DNA of 64,000 bases from an uncultured Brevibacillus sp. (GCF_947502445.1 NZ_CANMZW010000017.1:47957-111956), one strand, 5' to 3'. Positions 26,483-35,877 are shown, counted from the first letter of the stretch. The notes: generated by a model not told the origin, from the letters alone. Program-made: numbers and translations.

Positions 26483-28201
26483 ATGATTATTCGTGCCAGC
26501 GGTGTAGATCGGTATCTCTTTGAGAATTACCTTAAGTCATCTCGAACTGCTCAGGAATGGGTAGAAGAGGCACGCGCACACGCTTCTTGGTTTGATCTGG
26601 AGCTTCTCGCAGACTTTTTTCTCGTTTTTTATCTCGAAAAGGCTGAGGTTGATCAGACACAGGAAGCAACACCGTTTCATCATTGGATGATTCGAAGCCT
26701 GATGAAGCAGTACTTTACAAAAATGATTCAGCCACGGACGGTTGGGCAGGAGAGTGCTGCTTTTAAAACAGCGATCAAAGCGCTTCTCTGGTTAACCGAG
26801 ACGTTTCACAAGGAAGTGAACGAGCGTGAAAAGGATAACAAGCTCACTCCACTTATTGCTGGACTCCAGCAGCAGCTAGGACAGGAAGGCAAGCAGCAGG
26901 CCCAGATGGCAGAGCTTTTGTCTGAAAAGCAGATGGAGAAGCTCCAACTGGTCGGTTATACGCTTCAGCAAGGGAAGCGCATGGTTGAAGATAAGCAGGA
27001 GGCAATCGACACCAAGCCACTCGTAAAGGCAGAAGTCAAGGCACTGCAGGAGCGGATCGCGAGCCTTCGCGAGGAGATGAGCGTACAGTTTACCAAGCGG
27101 GCGAAGCTTATGCAAAAAGTGAAGAAGCTGGAAGACGAGCTCGCCCAACGTGAAAAGCAGCTCGATCGTCTACACAAGCAGGAGCGGGAGGCCATAGCTG
27201 CTTTTGAAACTGAGCTAGGGCAGTGGCTTGAGCAATCGCTGAAGGAATCGTTATCAAAAGAGGAGATCGACAGCCTTTTTGTAAATGATCTCGTTACAGC
27301 CAGTCAGCGCTTTGCGAATCGTTCCTGGGGACACGAGCTGGGCAAGCTTCGGAGACAGAGCTTTGAGCACTATATGAAATGGATGGAAAAGCTAAAACGC
27401 CATCCCGACCTGATCGCTTTTCTCAATGAGGTGGGGAGAAACGTTCATCATTTCCGGATAAGACGCAAGGAAATTCGTTCGAAGCAACTGCCCGAGGAAT
27501 ACTACGATTTGCGTCAATCAGGGGATATTGCACACATGCTACCTGGAGAAGCGGTACTACTCGCCGATCCGGACTACGAGAGCTACTTCATGCTCAAATG
27601 GCTCGAGCAAAAGCTCATGACGTACGATACGTCTGGATGGGTCGAACAACCGCTAAAAGGGCCAGTTATTTGCATGCTGGACACCTCGCACTCGATGCGC
27701 GGCCATAAGCTGAGGCTAGCGCAACTTTTTGTAATGACGTTCGGGGCTCTTTCGATGCTGGAGAAGCGAGATTTTGTACTCTTGTTGTTTGGCGCAAAGG
27801 GTGAGCTGCGTGAACAAGCTCTGTATCATCGAAAGCCTGATTGGACGTCGTTTTACAATCTTGCGCAGATGGCTTTTGGTGGCGGAACTCATTTTGATGC
27901 TCCGATGAAAAGAGCCATCGAAATAGTCGATGGTCAAAAATTAATGCAGGGTGCCGATTTTGTTATGGTTACGGACGGGATCGGTGGAATTTCTCCTTAT
28001 GTGCAAGAAAAGCTTTCTATTCTTGGGCAGCGAAAGAAAATTCGTCTCCACAGTCTAATTGTCGGCTCTGCCCGTCAGCATCTCATCCACGAGTACGATA
28101 TACTAGGGGTTTCCCATCGGGTACGTTTTGCATCCACCTGGGAAACGGATGAGGAAGAAAATACGGGGCTTTTGCTCGATGTTTTTCAATCTGCCAAATA
28201 A
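26483..28201 (+). CDS. viaA: ViaA-like VWA-domain protein
   Basis: From ATG 26483 (GGAGGTG upstream) the product has 572 residues. The first 370 are helical, with a coiled coil around 180-240 (KALQERIASLREEMSVQFTK). The C-terminal VWA domain (about 395-570) starts GPVICMLDTSHSMRG with a complete MIDAS motif DxSxS, and has FGGGTHFDAPMKRAIE and FVMVTDGIGG. The lead-in SGDIAHMLPGEAVLLADPDY matches ViaA (SDDILRLLPPELATL). It forms an operon with the RavA-like ATPase. It is about 90 residues longer than E. coli ViaA, mainly in the coiled-coil region. Confidence 0.83.
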   Translation: MIIRASGVDRYLFENYLKSSRTAQEWVEEARAHASWFDLELLADFFLVFYLEKAEVDQTQEATPFHHWMIRSLMKQYFTKMIQPRTVGQESAAFKTAIKALLWLTETFHKEVNEREKDNKLTPLIAGLQQQLGQEGKQQAQMAELLSEKQMEKLQLVGYTLQQGKRMVEDKQEAIDTKPLVKAEVKALQERIASLREEMSVQFTKRAKLMQKVKKLEDELAQREKQLDRLHKQEREAIAAFETELGQWLEQSLKESLSKEEIDSLFVNDLVTASQRFANRSWGHELGKLRRQSFEHYMKWMEKLKRHPDLIAFLNEVGRNVHHFRIRRKEIRSKQLPEEYYDLRQSGDIAHMLPGEAVLLADPDYESYFMLKWLEQKLMTYDTSGWVEQPLKGPVICMLDTSHSMRGHKLRLAQLFVMTFGALSMLEKRDFVLLLFGAKGELREQALYHRKPDWTSFYNLAQMAFGGGTHFDAPMKRAIEIVDGQKLMQGADFVMVTDGIGGISPYVQEKLSILGQRKKIRLHSLIVGSARQHLIHEYDILGVSHRVRFASTWETDEEENTGLLLDVFQSAK

Positions 28202-28208
28202 AAAACCA

Positions 28209-28260
28209 AAAACCCTGATCCCGCCGAAGACTTACGTAAGATGGCGGATCAGGGTTTTTT
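28209..28260. terminator. Strong bidirectional terminator between viaA and the exonuclease gene
   Basis: aaaaccctgatcc and ggatcagggtttt pair perfectly, extended by gcc/ggc, and are flanked by A-runs and T-runs. It serves the two convergent genes. Confidence 0.85.
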
Positions 28261-28267
28261 ATGGGGA

Positions 28268-29146
28268 CTAGCTGACTCTGCTTGCCATCGTTCTTCCGAA
28301 TTCCAGCTCGTCAAATTTGCTATGAACAGTAGCACGATCGTATTGCCAAGCGGCTTTCTCGTAGGAAAAATCTACTGGGACATCACGAATAATCGTTGCT
28401 AGTCTTTGGCTGAGGTATACCTGTTCGCGATTCTCTTCTAATTTGCTCCGCATTTTCGGAGTACAGCTACCCAGATTGGTGTATAGGTTGTCCAAATTAC
28501 CATGTTCGGTGATGAGCTTTGTCGCTGTTTTCTCTCCAATTCCAGGACAGCCTGGAATGCAATCGGAAGCGTCGCCCATCAATGCCTTTACATCTACTAC
28601 CTGCTCAGGAGTGATTCCGCGCAAGGCCAAAAGACTTGCAGGATCATAGTGCTCATGCTTTCCACCATTTTTTAGTATCTTTACACTCACATTCTCGGAA
28701 ACAAGCTGGAGACTATCGTAATCTCCTGTGGCAATAATCACTTGATGCCCGTCCAACGCGAGGCGTGTACTTACCGTTCCCAAAACGTCATCGCCTTCAA
28801 ATCCAGGGCAACCCAAATTTGGAACCGAGAACGCCTGAGTTACTTCCTTTACTAAATCAAACTGTGGGATCAGCTCATCCGGTGGTGTTTGTCGATTCGA
28901 TTTGTAGCCATCGTACCATTGGCTGCGAACCAGGGATTCTCGTGAAGCGACATCCCAGCCAACTACGAGATGGGTAGGGCGTACCAGTTCAGCGTAGTCC
29001 AGCATCATTTTGGTAAAGCCATACACTGCATTCGTGTACACCCCGGTAGAGGTTTGGCGATATCCACCTCCCCATGCTGATCCATAAAACGCGCGAAATA
29101 AAAAGCTCATGCCATCAATGAGCAAAACCTTACCTGACTCGTTCAC
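28268..29146 (-). CDS. ypcP: 5'-3' exonuclease / flap endonuclease, YpcP-like
   Basis: The 292-residue protein is a stand-alone version of the 5'-nuclease domain of DNA polymerase I. It has the conserved acidic residues in LLIDGMSFLFRAFYG, FEGDDVLGTVS, IATGDYDSLQLV and VKALMGDASDCIPGCPGIGE, the last being the H3TH DNA-binding element. It would remove RNA primers and flaps in lagging-strand maturation and repair, as B. subtilis YpcP (296 residues) does. The start is a GTG at 29146 with GAGAGGAG upstream. It is convergent with viaA and shares a terminator. Confidence 0.88.
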   Translation of the reverse strand: MNESGKVLLIDGMSFLFRAFYGSAWGGGYRQTSTGVYTNAVYGFTKMMLDYAELVRPTHLVVGWDVASRESLVRSQWYDGYKSNRQTPPDELIPQFDLVKEVTQAFSVPNLGCPGFEGDDVLGTVSTRLALDGHQVIIATGDYDSLQLVSENVSVKILKNGGKHEHYDPASLLALRGITPEQVVDVKALMGDASDCIPGCPGIGEKTATKLITEHGNLDNLYTNLGSCTPKMRSKLEENREQVYLSQRLATIIRDVPVDFSYEKAAWQYDRATVHSKFDELEFGRTMASRVS

Positions 29147-29271
29147 AAAAGCTAACTCCTCTCAACCTAAGCTATACGGATCATTATAGCATAATGCTTG
29201 CCCACAGCTTTGACAGATATTACATTTGTCTATCGATGTATGGATGGCGAATGTGGTGGGATGATAGTATC

Positions 29272-29297
29272 ACAAGAGGTAAACAAACACCTCTTGT
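29272..29297 (+). repeat. Perfect 9-bp inverted repeat in the SASP leader
   Basis: acaagaggt (29272-29280) and acctcttgt (29289-29297) flank an 8-nt loop, about 90 bp before the start of the SASP gene. It could form a hairpin in the mRNA leader or be an operator. Confidence 0.4.
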
Positions 29298-29387
29298 ACA
29301 ACAACTTCCGGTCTCGAAAGCGAGAAGCAGCGATGCCGACGGTTCATAGCCGTCCAGGAAGAAATAAAGCGTCGGGAGGAATCAATC

Positions 29388-29588
29388 ATGGCTAACAACA
29401 ACTCTGGCAGCAACAACCTGGTAGTTCCTCAAGCGAACCAAGCTTTGGATCAACTGAAGTATGAGATTGCATCTGAGTTTGGTGTAAATCTCGGACCAGA
29501 CACAACTTCTCGTCAAAACGGTTCTGTTGGTGGCGAGATCACGAAGCGTCTGGTAAGCTTCGCAGAGCAACAAATGGCTGGCCGCTAA
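29388..29588 (+). CDS. Small acid-soluble spore protein, alpha/beta type (second copy)
   Basis: The 66-residue product carries [20 protein letters not shown] and [17 protein letters not shown], the two conserved SASP segments with the germination-protease site at the Glu-Phe bond. GGGAGGAATC lies before the ATG. It is a canonical member and probably the more abundant of the two in this window. It binds DNA in dormant spores and supplies amino acids after germination. A terminator follows. Confidence 0.95.
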   Translation: MANNNSGSNNLVVPQANQALDQLKYEIASEFGVNLGPDTTSRQNGSVGGEITKRLVSFAEQQMAGR

Positions 29589-29621
29589 GCCAAGCTTCTT
29601 ACAAGTAAATAGCTGGATGTG

Positions 29622-29654
29622 GAAAGGTCCCTTCTACGGGGCCTTTCTGTTTTA
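29622..29654 (+). terminator. Terminator of the second SASP gene
   Basis: gaaaggtccc and ggggcctttc pair with one mismatch around a 5-nt loop, followed by tgtttt. Confidence 0.6.
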
Positions 29655-29663
29655 CGTATAGGT

Positions 29664-29690
29664 ATTGATAAGCGTGTGACGCTTATCAAT
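29664..29690. repeat. Perfect 12-bp inverted repeat in an otherwise empty gap
   Basis: attgataagcgt and acgcttatcaat flank a 3-nt loop, with no T-run after them. The surrounding gap (29589-29924) shows no gene. It could be an operator or a structured RNA element. Confidence 0.45.
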
Positions 29691-29924
29691 TCCGGAGCCA
29701 TGTCAAGGTACCTCAGCGTCCGCTACCAGTATTACTTCGGTGAAACATTCCGCTAAAACGGGGTCGATCATCCTCGGGAAAGCTTCGATATCGATTTTCT
29801 TATTTTAGCCCTTTTCTTCCTGTTATAGTGCAAACACACAAGCACATCCGCGGACTAGTCATATGGTGTAACGAACAGAAATCTATCTTTGTTTGTACAT
29901 CGGAAAGGAGTGACAAATTCGCGG

Positions 29925-30182
29925 ATGAAACGAAAAGAAGTGAAACGACTTTTAAAAGAAAACCCTGAGTTTGAGGCGTGGGTGTCCGAAGATTCCATGC
30001 GTGTCACGGCGGTGCGTAAAAATCCCGGAATGGCCGAAGAGATGTTCAAGCAGTGGAATGATCGGAAAAAAGGCAAGCTGGATTTTGATACCATCTCGCA
30101 AAAAACGAAGCGGGCAAGTGAAATGCTGACCGGTGTGCAATCCATCATGGATATGATGGCAGAATATACTAAAAAACTGTAA
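29925..30182 (+). CDS. Small basic helical protein of unknown function
   Basis: The family is not recognised. From ATG 29925 the product has 85 residues: MKRKEVKRLLKENPEFEAWV, a middle part with VTAVRKNPGMAEEMFKQWND, and a helical C terminus. It is soluble and basic in its first half. AAAGGAG lies 14 nt upstream of the ATG, which is long; a GTG at 29910 overlaps that site. A strong terminator follows. The spacing and codon use look like a real gene. Confidence 0.6.
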   Translation: MKRKEVKRLLKENPEFEAWVSEDSMRVTAVRKNPGMAEEMFKQWNDRKKGKLDFDTISQKTKRASEMLTGVQSIMDMMAEYTKKL

Positions 30183-30198
30183 AACCATGTTTTGTTCG

Positions 30199-30230
30199 AA
30201 GAAGGCTTCCTGTATAGCCTTCTTTTTCTT
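30199..30230 (+). terminator. Rho-independent terminator
   Basis: aagaaggct and agccttctt form a perfect 9-bp stem with an 8-nt loop, followed by tttttcttttt. Confidence 0.85.
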
Positions 30231-30281
30231 TTTCATTTCGAGTTGTCTTTTGTTATACTGGAAAATGGGAGGGAGCGTGCT

Positions 30282-31157
30282 ATGTTACATTCGATGGTCA
30301 GTTTCATATTGGTCGCTGCATTGACTTTCGTTTCGGGGACAAGCACGTACGGCCAGGTGGTAAAGGGTGCTCAAGCTCAACTCGAAAAACAACAGCCATC
30401 ACTGAGCGTGTCGCCAGCCAGTACGTATCCGGGCGATGTTATTTTTGTGCGCAGTAAAGAAGCGCAAACAGTAACGCTGTTTTCGCAATCCTATCATCTA
30501 CAGCCTTCTCAAGGAGAGTATGCCCGTTTTATCCCTATTCCATTTCATGCGAAGCCGGGATCTTATCAGGTGCAATCTGCTGATAAAAAGCTTTCCGTTT
30601 CACTAACCATTTCACCTAAAAAATTTGAAGTCGATTCCATAACAGTCAGCCAAAAAATGAATCAAATGCGTCAAGACACAGCTCGGATTAATGCAGATCA
30701 AAAAAAGATTAACGCAGCCAGATCTGCTTCAGCCAAGACTGCATACTTTGACGGCCCTTTCAAGCAGCCCGCTAACGGAAAGCTTACGACACCATTTGGT
30801 TATCAGCGAGTCGTAAACGGAGTACCTGCCAATCGACACGCAGCAATCGATATCGCAAATAAGACGGGTACACCAATTTGGGCTAGCAATCACGGTAAAG
30901 TTGTTTTGGCAGACTCGCTGTACTTAACTGGCAATACGATTATTATTGACCATGGCTTAAACGTCTTTTCAATCTATGCTCATATGTCCAAGCTCGAGGT
31001 TACAACCGGGCAAGAGGTAAAGCAGGGACAGGTGATTGGGCAAATGGGCACCACAGGTTTCTCCACGGGTCCTCATCTTCATTACGGTATGCTGATCGGG
31101 AATACGTATGTGAACCCGCAGCCGTTTTTTGAAGCATCACCTTTCCTCTGGAAGTAA
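30282..31157 (+). CDS. Secreted M23-family peptidase (LytM/Peptidase_M23)
   Basis: From ATG 30282 (GGGAGGGAG upstream) the protein has 291 residues: a signal peptide (about 1-22, ending near GTSTYG), a small N-terminal domain, a linker, and a C-terminal M23 zinc endopeptidase domain (about 160-285). Zinc ligands are His186 and Asp190 in RHAAIDIA and His267 in the PHLHYG motif; His265 is the catalytic partner. The domain is complete, so it should cut peptide cross-links in the cell wall or spore cortex. The gene ends 16 bp before relQ. Confidence 0.87.
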   Translation: MLHSMVSFILVAALTFVSGTSTYGQVVKGAQAQLEKQQPSLSVSPASTYPGDVIFVRSKEAQTVTLFSQSYHLQPSQGEYARFIPIPFHAKPGSYQVQSADKKLSVSLTISPKKFEVDSITVSQKMNQMRQDTARINADQKKINAARSASAKTAYFDGPFKQPANGKLTTPFGYQRVVNGVPANRHAAIDIANKTGTPIWASNHGKVVLADSLYLTGNTIIIDHGLNVFSIYAHMSKLEVTTGQEVKQGQVIGQMGTTGFSTGPHLHYGMLIGNTYVNPQPFFEASPFLWK

Positions 31158-31173
31158 AGAGAGGTGTTCTGCA

Positions 31174-31989
31174 ATGAGAGCTACGCACGTGCCGAGCAAG
31201 GTATTGAACAACATGGTTCATTTTTTGGCACCTTATGAACAGGCAGTAGAAGAATTAAAGTTGAAATTAAAAGGCATCAAATACGGCTTTCTCAAGAGCG
31301 GTCGATATTCACCGATTGAATTTGTAGTCGGTCGAGTAAAAAAAGTAGATAGTCTCTTGAAGAAAGCAAAAGAAAAGGGCATCGATTTTCAAAATGCACA
31401 GTGGCAGGATGAGGTCGCTAAAGAAGTACAGGATATCGCAGGTCTACGTATCGTTTGCCGCTATGTAGATGATGTGCGTGAAGTGCAGCAGCTTTTGCAG
31501 GAGCGGGAAGATATCACGATTCACGATATCAAGGACTATATCGCTACACCAAAAGAGTCTGGGTATCGTAGCATCCATATGATCGTGTCCTATACCGTTT
31601 ATCATGGAAGCGAAAAGAAGACGTTGTATTGTGAAATTCAAATTCGTACGCTTGGGATGAATTTTTGGGCTACAAACGAGCATGAGCTTCGTTACAAGTA
31701 CGATGGGAATATCCCGGCGGATGTCCTACAGCAGTTACATGAAGCATCCGTGATCACTCATCAGTTGGATGTATTAATGAACAATTTGCGACAGGAGATT
31801 CTAACGCCTGCTGAAGTAGACTCAACATTAGAGGAAAAGCTGGAAGAAATCTTTTCGTTGTACGTCAAGCAGGATTTGGACTCAGCAGCCGCACTGTATC
31901 GTGAGCATGTAAGCGGTTTTGAAGAAGCGTTTGCAGATAATCCCAAGTTTAAAATGATTTATGACCTGTTAGGTAAGCGCCTTAAGTAG
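31174..31989 (+). CDS. relQ: RelQ-type small alarmone synthetase, (p)ppGpp synthetase
   Basis: From ATG 31174 the product has 271 residues. It matches B. subtilis RelQ (YjbM, 211 residues) in the core: LAPYEQAVEELKLKLKGIKY, YSPIEFVVGRVKKV, QDIAGLRIVCRYVDDV, KESGYRSIHM and EIQIRTLGMNFWATNEHELR. The ATP-binding and GTP-binding segments and the catalytic acidic residue in EIQIRT are present. There is no hydrolase domain. The protein has extra residues at both ends, with a C-terminal helical extension of about 50 residues. It makes pppGpp/ppGpp under envelope or starvation stress. Confidence 0.87.
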   Translation: MRATHVPSKVLNNMVHFLAPYEQAVEELKLKLKGIKYGFLKSGRYSPIEFVVGRVKKVDSLLKKAKEKGIDFQNAQWQDEVAKEVQDIAGLRIVCRYVDDVREVQQLLQEREDITIHDIKDYIATPKESGYRSIHMIVSYTVYHGSEKKTLYCEIQIRTLGMNFWATNEHELRYKYDGNIPADVLQQLHEASVITHQLDVLMNNLRQEILTPAEVDSTLEEKLEEIFSLYVKQDLDSAAALYREHVSGFEEAFADNPKFKMIYDLLGKRLK

Positions 31990-32061
31990 GGAAAGATAAC
32001 TTCATACGAAACAAAAGCCATCTGTAAAATAGCAACAAGCAAGGAAAGGATATAGACTACC

Positions 32062-33279
32062 ATGCGTTTTTTTCTAACGAACCTTCTCGTTGTGGCCACG
32101 CTTCTTTGGAGCTGTGACCTGCCTATGGCTTTTGCTGAAGAGGGACAAACACTCTCGCCGGAAGCCATATTTGGAGAATCAGCTATTTTGATTGATGCTA
32201 CAACCGGACAAGTCCTGTTTGAAAAGAATCCCCATGAAAAGTTGTACCCTGCCAGCATTACCAAGATCGCAACCGGGATTTATGCCATTGAGAAAGGAAA
32301 CCCTGATGATATAGTCACGGTATCCAAAAAAGCACGATATGAAGAGGGAACTCGGGTATACCTGGGTGAAGGGGAGCAAGTCTCTCTGCGAAAGCTGGAG
32401 TATGGTCTATTGATGCATTCTGGCAACGATGCTGCTACAGCGATTGCTGAGCATATGAGCCAGACAACGGAGAAATTTGCCGAAGAGCTGAATGCTTACC
32501 TTCAAGAAAAGGTCGGTGTCACAGAGACTCATTTTGCAAATGCTCATGGTCTGCACGATCCCGACCATTACACAACAGCTTCTGACATGTCCAAAATCGC
32601 TCAGTATGCCATGAAAAACTCTATCTTCCGTGAGATAGTCGGTACGAATCGACTTCCATGGGACGGGAAAGAGTGGAAATCGGAGCTGATTAATCACAAT
32701 AAACTATTACGTGATTATGAAGGAGCCACCGGTATTAAAAATGGTTTTACGGATCAAGCCATGCACACGCTAGTTGGATCGGCTAAACGAGGAAACACGG
32801 AATTGATTGCGGTTACAATGAAAGCCGCATCGAGTCCTTATGCTTATAAAGATGTAACGAAGATGCTAGACTATGGTTTTGCGGGATTTGAAACGAGACA
32901 GATCGCGACACGTGGTGCAGCTTACACGGAGTCAGCTGTTCCAGGTAATGACGCTGTTGTTACGTATACGGCAACGGATGATCTGTATGCAACTGTTCCT
33001 ATTGGTAGTGAACCATTGGTTGAATTAACCAACGATGGGCAGCTTTCGGTCCAAGCGGGATTACTCACTGCGTTGTATCCGTTACATCGAAATTCACCAC
33101 CGGCTGCACCTCAGCAAGCGGCAGAAACTATGACAAACGAACAAGTGCATCCATTTGCTCGCTATGGTCTCATGTTTGTCTGGTTGGGAATGAACCTCTT
33201 TTTGATCGCGTATACCTTTAGGAAAACAAGAAGACAAAGACGCATGAGACAGCGCTCATTACAACGCCGTGCATACTAA
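32062..33279 (+). CDS. D-alanyl-D-alanine carboxypeptidase (S11 family, DacF-like)
   Basis: The 405-residue protein has a signal peptide (1-24), then an S11 penicillin-binding domain with the three active-site motifs: SITK (Ser65-Lys68), SGN (120-122) and KNG (226-228, in place of the common KTG). The usual C-terminal beta domain is short, and the chain ends with a membrane helix (about 368-386) and a very basic tail (RKTRRQRRMRQRS). It trims the terminal D-Ala from stem peptides and limits cross-linking. A GGAAAGGA site precedes the ATG; a strong terminator follows. Confidence 0.87.
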   Translation: MRFFLTNLLVVATLLWSCDLPMAFAEEGQTLSPEAIFGESAILIDATTGQVLFEKNPHEKLYPASITKIATGIYAIEKGNPDDIVTVSKKARYEEGTRVYLGEGEQVSLRKLEYGLLMHSGNDAATAIAEHMSQTTEKFAEELNAYLQEKVGVTETHFANAHGLHDPDHYTTASDMSKIAQYAMKNSIFREIVGTNRLPWDGKEWKSELINHNKLLRDYEGATGIKNGFTDQAMHTLVGSAKRGNTELIAVTMKAASSPYAYKDVTKMLDYGFAGFETRQIATRGAAYTESAVPGNDAVVTYTATDDLYATVPIGSEPLVELTNDGQLSVQAGLLTALYPLHRNSPPAAPQQAAETMTNEQVHPFARYGLMFVWLGMNLFLIAYTFRKTRRQRRMRQRSLQRRAY

Positions 33280-33302
33280 CTGTACGTGACACACTCAAAC
33301 TC

Positions 33303-33335
33303 AAGGGGACGAAGACTTTTCTTCGTCCTTTTTTG
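33303..33335 (+). terminator. Rho-independent terminator of the carboxypeptidase gene
   Basis: ggacgaaga and tcttcgtcc form a perfect 9-bp stem with a 4-nt loop and are followed by six T residues. Confidence 0.88.
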
Positions 33336-33439
33336 TTGCGATTGTCAGAGTCAGCAGATGGGTATAGGTGCCGTGTCCGATTGTCGTTTTACAGCGTAAA
33401 GTAAGAGTATAACGAATTCTCTTGAGAGGGAGGGATGAG

Positions 33440-34327
33440 ATGGACATCCTAGACAATGCTCTTCCAGACGTGTCTGTCATCATCCCGTCTACTGACGAAT
33501 CCTCAACGATTCAACGGACCATTCTATCGGTAAAAAATATTCAACCGACCCTCGAGGTAATTGTCGTTTGCCCTGGTTTGACATCCCGCACTACTCGCCA
33601 CGCATATGCATCAGGAGCCAAGGTAATTCATTCGTCCTCACTCATAACGTATGACGAAGCAAGAGCGCTAGGTGCCTTGCATGCAAAGGGAGAAACGATC
33701 CTTTTTTTAGAGGAAAAAAATAGCGCCTCTCCAGCGCTGTTGAATAAAATCATAGACGCTTCGAGAAAAGGCTGGGACCTCGTCCTGACAGCCTATTCAT
33801 CCTCTCCGACAAAACGAAAACAATCCGCACAACGATTGGCTGCTCGTTTGCTTAACCATATTAGTGGGAAAACAGAATTGGAAGCCGCCTCGTTGTGCTT
33901 TGTACCATATGCATTGAACAAAAGTGCACTAAAGAAAATTGGCAATCAACTGCTTTGTACTCCACCTCTTGCGCTCGCGTGCGCAGTAGAACAGGGGCTT
34001 TCCGTTACAACTGTTACGTCCCTTTCTGCTCGGAGAGGGTACGTAGGGAAGCATGGCGTCATGAAGAAGCAAACGCCGCTCATTTTACGGGAACACGCGG
34101 AAGCAATCTGTTACCTCATGCAAGATAAGGGACAGCGCGCTGGCTTGCCTGATGGAGACCGATTTCGAGTATTATTACAGGCCCCCGAATTGCTTCACTT
34201 GCGCTCCGTTTTCAATCAGGAACCCAGTGAAAGGGAGGTGGATGGATGGGGTGCCAAACGCAAAGCGAAGCGCTCGTCCCCCAAGAAAGCAGGGAGGAGA
34301 GTGCATAAACATCTCCGAAAAAAGTGA
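33440..34327 (+). CDS. GT2-like glycosyltransferase-fold protein, catalytic motif degenerate
   Basis: From ATG 33440 (GAGGGAGGG upstream) the product has 295 residues. The N-terminal part follows the GT-A fold: DVSVIIPSTDESSTIQRTIL, LEVIVVCPG, and EARALGALHAKGETILFLEE. At the position of the metal-binding DxD the sequence reads EEK, while the next gene has DTD there. The C terminus is very basic (KRKAKRSSPKKAGRRVHKHL). It may be a non-catalytic partner of the following protein; they overlap by 86 bp. The acceptor and sugar donor are unknown. Confidence 0.65.
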   Translation: MDILDNALPDVSVIIPSTDESSTIQRTILSVKNIQPTLEVIVVCPGLTSRTTRHAYASGAKVIHSSSLITYDEARALGALHAKGETILFLEEKNSASPALLNKIIDASRKGWDLVLTAYSSSPTKRKQSAQRLAARLLNHISGKTELEAASLCFVPYALNKSALKKIGNQLLCTPPLALACAVEQGLSVTTVTSLSARRGYVGKHGVMKKQTPLILREHAEAICYLMQDKGQRAGLPDGDRFRVLLQAPELLHLRSVFNQEPSEREVDGWGAKRKAKRSSPKKAGRRVHKHLRKK

Positions 34328-35039
34328 AAACCAAAGCAAGCTAAGCGTCATTCTTGGTGTATCCCAATCCGAGAAGACATTGAAAAAAATATTGAAGCAG
34401 GTTGAAAAGCTTTGTCCGAAAGAAATCATCGTGGTAATGAACGGAAGCAATAATCGCTCCATTGATCTCGTCTTGTCTTATTCCACGTACGCTCTCAAGA
34501 TATATATATATCCATTTGCACTTGGAGAAGATGTGTGGCGCTCCATTGGTGCCAGCGAAGCGAGTGGCGATGTATGCTTATTCCTCGATACTGATACAAT
34601 TATTCAAGCCGAGGAGCTGCAGCCTTTTGCCATGGCATGTTATAAAGGCGTTGACATCGCCTTGCAACGGTCCCGGAATAGGATCTTGGAAGGAGCACAA
34701 AATAGGGAGGCAATCATGCTGGCGAGAACGTTTTTAAACAATTTGCTCTCCCGAGATGAATTAGGAACATCTTCCATGTGCGATTTGCCTTTTGCCATCA
34801 CTCGGCAGGCAGCTGCCCAGATCGGGTTCCAGCATCTACTTGTTCCTCCTTTGGCGCACGCTATGGCCATTGATAGAGGGCTTCGTATTGAACGCTCGCA
34901 TCGTATAAAGGGGGCAGTAATAGGAGTAAAAGGAAGGCAACCAGAAGGAAAACGAGCATGGAGGGAGCTCACTTGCTTGGGTGATCATATAGAAGCCATA
35001 CATTATATTGCCGAGCGAAATAACCATCTGATTCCATAG
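34242..35039 (+). CDS. GT2-like glycosyltransferase
   Basis: The most likely start is ATG 34242 or GTG 34251, both next to AAGGGAGGTG inside the end of the preceding gene, giving about 265 residues. The GT-A core reads LSVILGVSQSEKTLKKILKQ, CPKEIIVVMNGSNN, ASGDVCLFLDTDTIIQAEEL, with a complete DxD. Later parts (CDLPFAITRQAAAQIGFQHL, LAHAMAIDRGLRIERSHRIK) parallel the upstream protein (CFVPYALNKSALKKIGNQLL, LALACAVEQGLSVTTV), so the pair arose by duplication. The role is unknown. Confidence 0.68.
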   Translation: MDGVPNAKRSARPPRKQGGECINISEKSENQSKLSVILGVSQSEKTLKKILKQVEKLCPKEIIVVMNGSNNRSIDLVLSYSTYALKIYIYPFALGEDVWRSIGASEASGDVCLFLDTDTIIQAEELQPFAMACYKGVDIALQRSRNRILEGAQNREAIMLARTFLNNLLSRDELGTSSMCDLPFAITRQAAAQIGFQHLLVPPLAHAMAIDRGLRIERSHRIKGAVIGVKGRQPEGKRAWRELTCLGDHIEAIHYIAERNNHLIP

Positions 35040-35169
35040 ATACGGAATGAAAATGTGCCGATGACACAGAGTGCGTGCATCGGCTCTTGCAACTTTCATT
35101 TTGCAATGTTCGGTTTTTGTAGTACGATATTCTGGTAGGTAATTTTTTGAAAGTAAAGGGGCAATAATT

Positions 35170-35877
35170 ATGAGTATTCATATCGGGGCAAAGGAAGGCC
35201 AAATTGCTGAAACGATCCTGTTACCGGGCGATCCGCTACGTGCCAAATACATTGCAGAAACATTCCTAGAGGGAGCAGAATGCTATAACAACGTACGTGG
35301 CATGCTGGGCTTTACAGGTACATACAAAGGTAAACGCGTATCTGTACAAGGTACGGGTATGGGCGTGCCGACGATCTCCATTTATGTGAACGAGCTGATG
35401 GAATCGTATGGTGTGCAAAACCTGATCCGTGTCGGAACATGCGGGGCGATTCAAGAGGATATCAAAGTTCGCGACGTCATCATTGCCATGAGCGCTTCGT
35501 CAGACTCACAGGTAAACCGTCTGCTGTTTAATCAGATTGATTTTGCTCCTACAGCAAACTTTGATCTTTTGCACAAAGCCTACCAAGTGGCTACTGAGCG
35601 TAACATGTCTGTAAAAGTTGGAAACATCTTTACGAGTGACAGCTTCTACCGTGAGAACTTCGATTTGTACAAAAAGTTGGCTGCTTACCAAGTGTTGGCT
35701 GTAGAAATGGAATCTTCCGCATTGTATACACTAGCAGCGAAATACAAGCGCAATGCTTTGTCGATTCTAACGGTTAGTGACCACATTCTGACGGGCGAAG
35801 AAACATCCTCCGAAGAGCGTCAAACGACATTCAACGAAATGATCGAGGTAGCCCTTGAAGCAGCTTTGAACAAATAA
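35170..35877 (+). CDS. deoD: Purine-nucleoside phosphorylase, DeoD type
   Basis: The 235-residue protein matches hexameric bacterial PNP throughout: [20 protein letters not shown] at the N terminus, [20 protein letters not shown] with phosphate-binding residues, [12 protein letters not shown] for ribose binding, and [10 protein letters not shown] with the catalytic Asp. It splits purine nucleosides with phosphate into base and ribose-1-phosphate in nucleoside salvage. Length and ends are as expected. AAAGGGGC lies before the ATG. It stands alone. Confidence 0.95.
   Translation: MSIHIGAKEGQIAETILLPGDPLRAKYIAETFLEGAECYNNVRGMLGFTGTYKGKRVSVQGTGMGVPTISIYVNELMESYGVQNLIRVGTCGAIQEDIKVRDVIIAMSASSDSQVNRLLFNQIDFAPTANFDLLHKAYQVATERNMSVKVGNIFTSDSFYRENFDLYKKLAAYQVLAVEMESSALYTLAAKYKRNALSILTVSDHILTGEETSSEERQTTFNEMIEVALEAALNK

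Noticed and set aside
35057..35084. Hairpin gccgatg/catcggc after the second glycosyltransferase-like gene
   Set aside because: Only 7 bp, a 14-nt loop and no T-run; too weak to call a terminator.
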